6,753 nt of DNA. It comes from an uncultured Clostridia bacterium (GTDB taxonomy: Bacteria > Bacillota > Clostridia > Oscillospirales > Acutalibacteraceae). A program made the position numbers and the translations under genes. Positions 6,557 to 6,753 of the stretch are shown here, one piece after another (within the stretch, counting starts at the first letter, position 1; the number at the start of each line of letters is the position of its first letter). The notes beneath the pieces are model-generated. The model was not told where the DNA came from. It did not search any database and was given only the letters and a program-made list of their open reading frames with translations. The stretch spans positions 1 through 6,753 of the forward strand of contig CAMYWU010000082.1 of assembly GCA_947302895.1 (NCBI GenBank). The letters are read 5' to 3'.

Positions 6557-6584
6557 GATAACAGGGGTCTGACCCCTGTTATCA
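6556..6584. repeat. Near-perfect 29-bp palindrome (REP-like)
   Basis: The 14-bp arms TGATAACAGGGGTC (6556-6569) and GACCCCTGTTATCA (6571-6584) are perfectly complementary around a single T (6570). It shares its first base with the terminator T-tract but has no T-tract of its own. It resembles dispersed REP-type palindromes rather than a second terminator. Confidence 0.88.
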
Positions 6585-6618
6585 ATAACAGAACGGGGGA
6601 CGGACCCCTGTTCTGATA
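6585..6618. repeat. Second, imperfect REP-like palindrome
   Basis: CAGAAC (6589-6594) pairs with GTTCTG (6610-6615). A G-T wobble follows (6595/6609), then GGGG (6596-6599) with CCCC (6605-6608) around ACGGA. It shares the core GACCCCTGTT-like motif with the preceding palindrome, so the two look like diverged tandem copies of one repeat type. Confidence 0.75.
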
Positions 6619-6620
6619 AA

Positions 6621-6655
6621 GCTCCGAGTGCCGAGTTCCAAGCTCCGAGTTTTCG
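6621..6655. repeat. Heptamer array D (GCTCCGA x5, degenerate)
   Basis: Five 7-mers run in register: GCTCCGA (6621-6627), GTGCCGA (6628-6634), GTTCCAA (6635-6641), GCTCCGA (6642-6648) and GTTTTCG (6649-6655). A CG-rich tail, ACTCGCCGTCGCTGCGGCTC (6659-6678), follows. The first and fourth units are identical; the last is weak. This is the only array found outside the operon. Confidence 0.7.
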
Positions 6656-6753
6656 GATACTCGCCGTCGCTGCGGCTCGAACAATAGCAGAATGCGCTCC
6701 CAAGAACAAATGGGGACATTTCTCTCCCAACTGCGCTCTCATTTGTAGGGCGT
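6656..6753. other. Non-coding tail with further inverted repeats
   Basis: No credible gene is seen. After the CG-rich tail of array D there is a small hairpin, AAATG-GGGA-CATTT (6708-6721). Copies of CTCCCAA lie on either side of it (6697-6703 and 6724-6730), and GCGCTC occurs at 6694-6699 and 6733-6738. The stretch therefore reads like repeat or mobile-element remnant sequence cut by the window edge. Confidence 0.4.

Noticed and set aside
6556..6584. Second intrinsic terminator
   Set aside because: The stem is strong but has a single-base centre and is followed by ATAACAG rather than a T-tract, so it fits a REP-type palindrome better.
6472..6742. Two overlapping minus-strand open frames of 70 and 74 codons
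   Set aside because: They run through a terminator, palindromes and a heptamer array, have repeat-derived low-complexity translations, and show no recognisable domain.

Overview
The window looks like chromosomal DNA from a low-to-moderate GC Gram-positive anaerobe of the class Clostridia, possibly a gut Oscillospiraceae/Lachnospiraceae-type organism. Reasons: AGGAGG-type Shine-Dalgarno sites before almost every gene, consensus sigma-A promoters, and Clostridia-style signalling proteins. The taxonomic call is an inference. Species cannot be named from the sequence alone.

Layout. Left half (1-3093, minus strand): a tightly overlapping three-gene signalling operon, read right to left. It encodes (i) an 8-TM/7TMR-HisK-type membrane protein whose kinase half looks degenerate, (ii) a membrane sensor histidine kinase of the NarL-like type and (iii) the start of a response regulator that runs off the left edge. 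The overlaps are 8 nt and 4 nt (ATGA), so the three are probably translationally coupled. Middle (3094-3233): a 140-bp divergent control region with two good back-to-back sigma-A promoters and a cluster of TATCAA/TTGATA inverted repeats covering the -35 of the rightward promoter. Right half (3234-6523, plus strand): a three-gene catabolic operon. It encodes a glucose-dehydrogenase-like MDR enzyme, a zinc MDR dehydrogenase resembling L-galactonate/L-idonate-type 5-dehydrogenases (LgoD/RspB-like), and a small TIM-barrel amidohydrolase resembling sugar lactonases. A perfect 13-bp-stem intrinsic terminator closes it. The 3' end (6556-6753) holds two tandem REP-like palindromes, a degenerate heptamer array and more inverted-repeat DNA, with no credible gene.

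How it may work together. The three enzymes fit an oxidative, non-phosphorylative sugar route: sugar to aldonolactone (dehydrogenase), lactone to aldonate (amidohydrolase), aldonate to keto-aldonate (second dehydrogenase). The divergent membrane sensor system is a natural candidate regulator. Both the pathway and the regulatory link are inferences from family resemblance and gene order.

Most unusual signal. Both gaps inside the catabolic operon and the region after its terminator contain tandem arrays with an exact 7-bp period, but a different 7-mer each time (TTAAGAG, CACTCTT, CCTAACA, GCTCCGA). Each lies near a CG-rich tail of the type TCGCTTTGCTCGG. This looks like a family of heptanucleotide intergenic repeats. 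Their period is conserved while their sequence is not.
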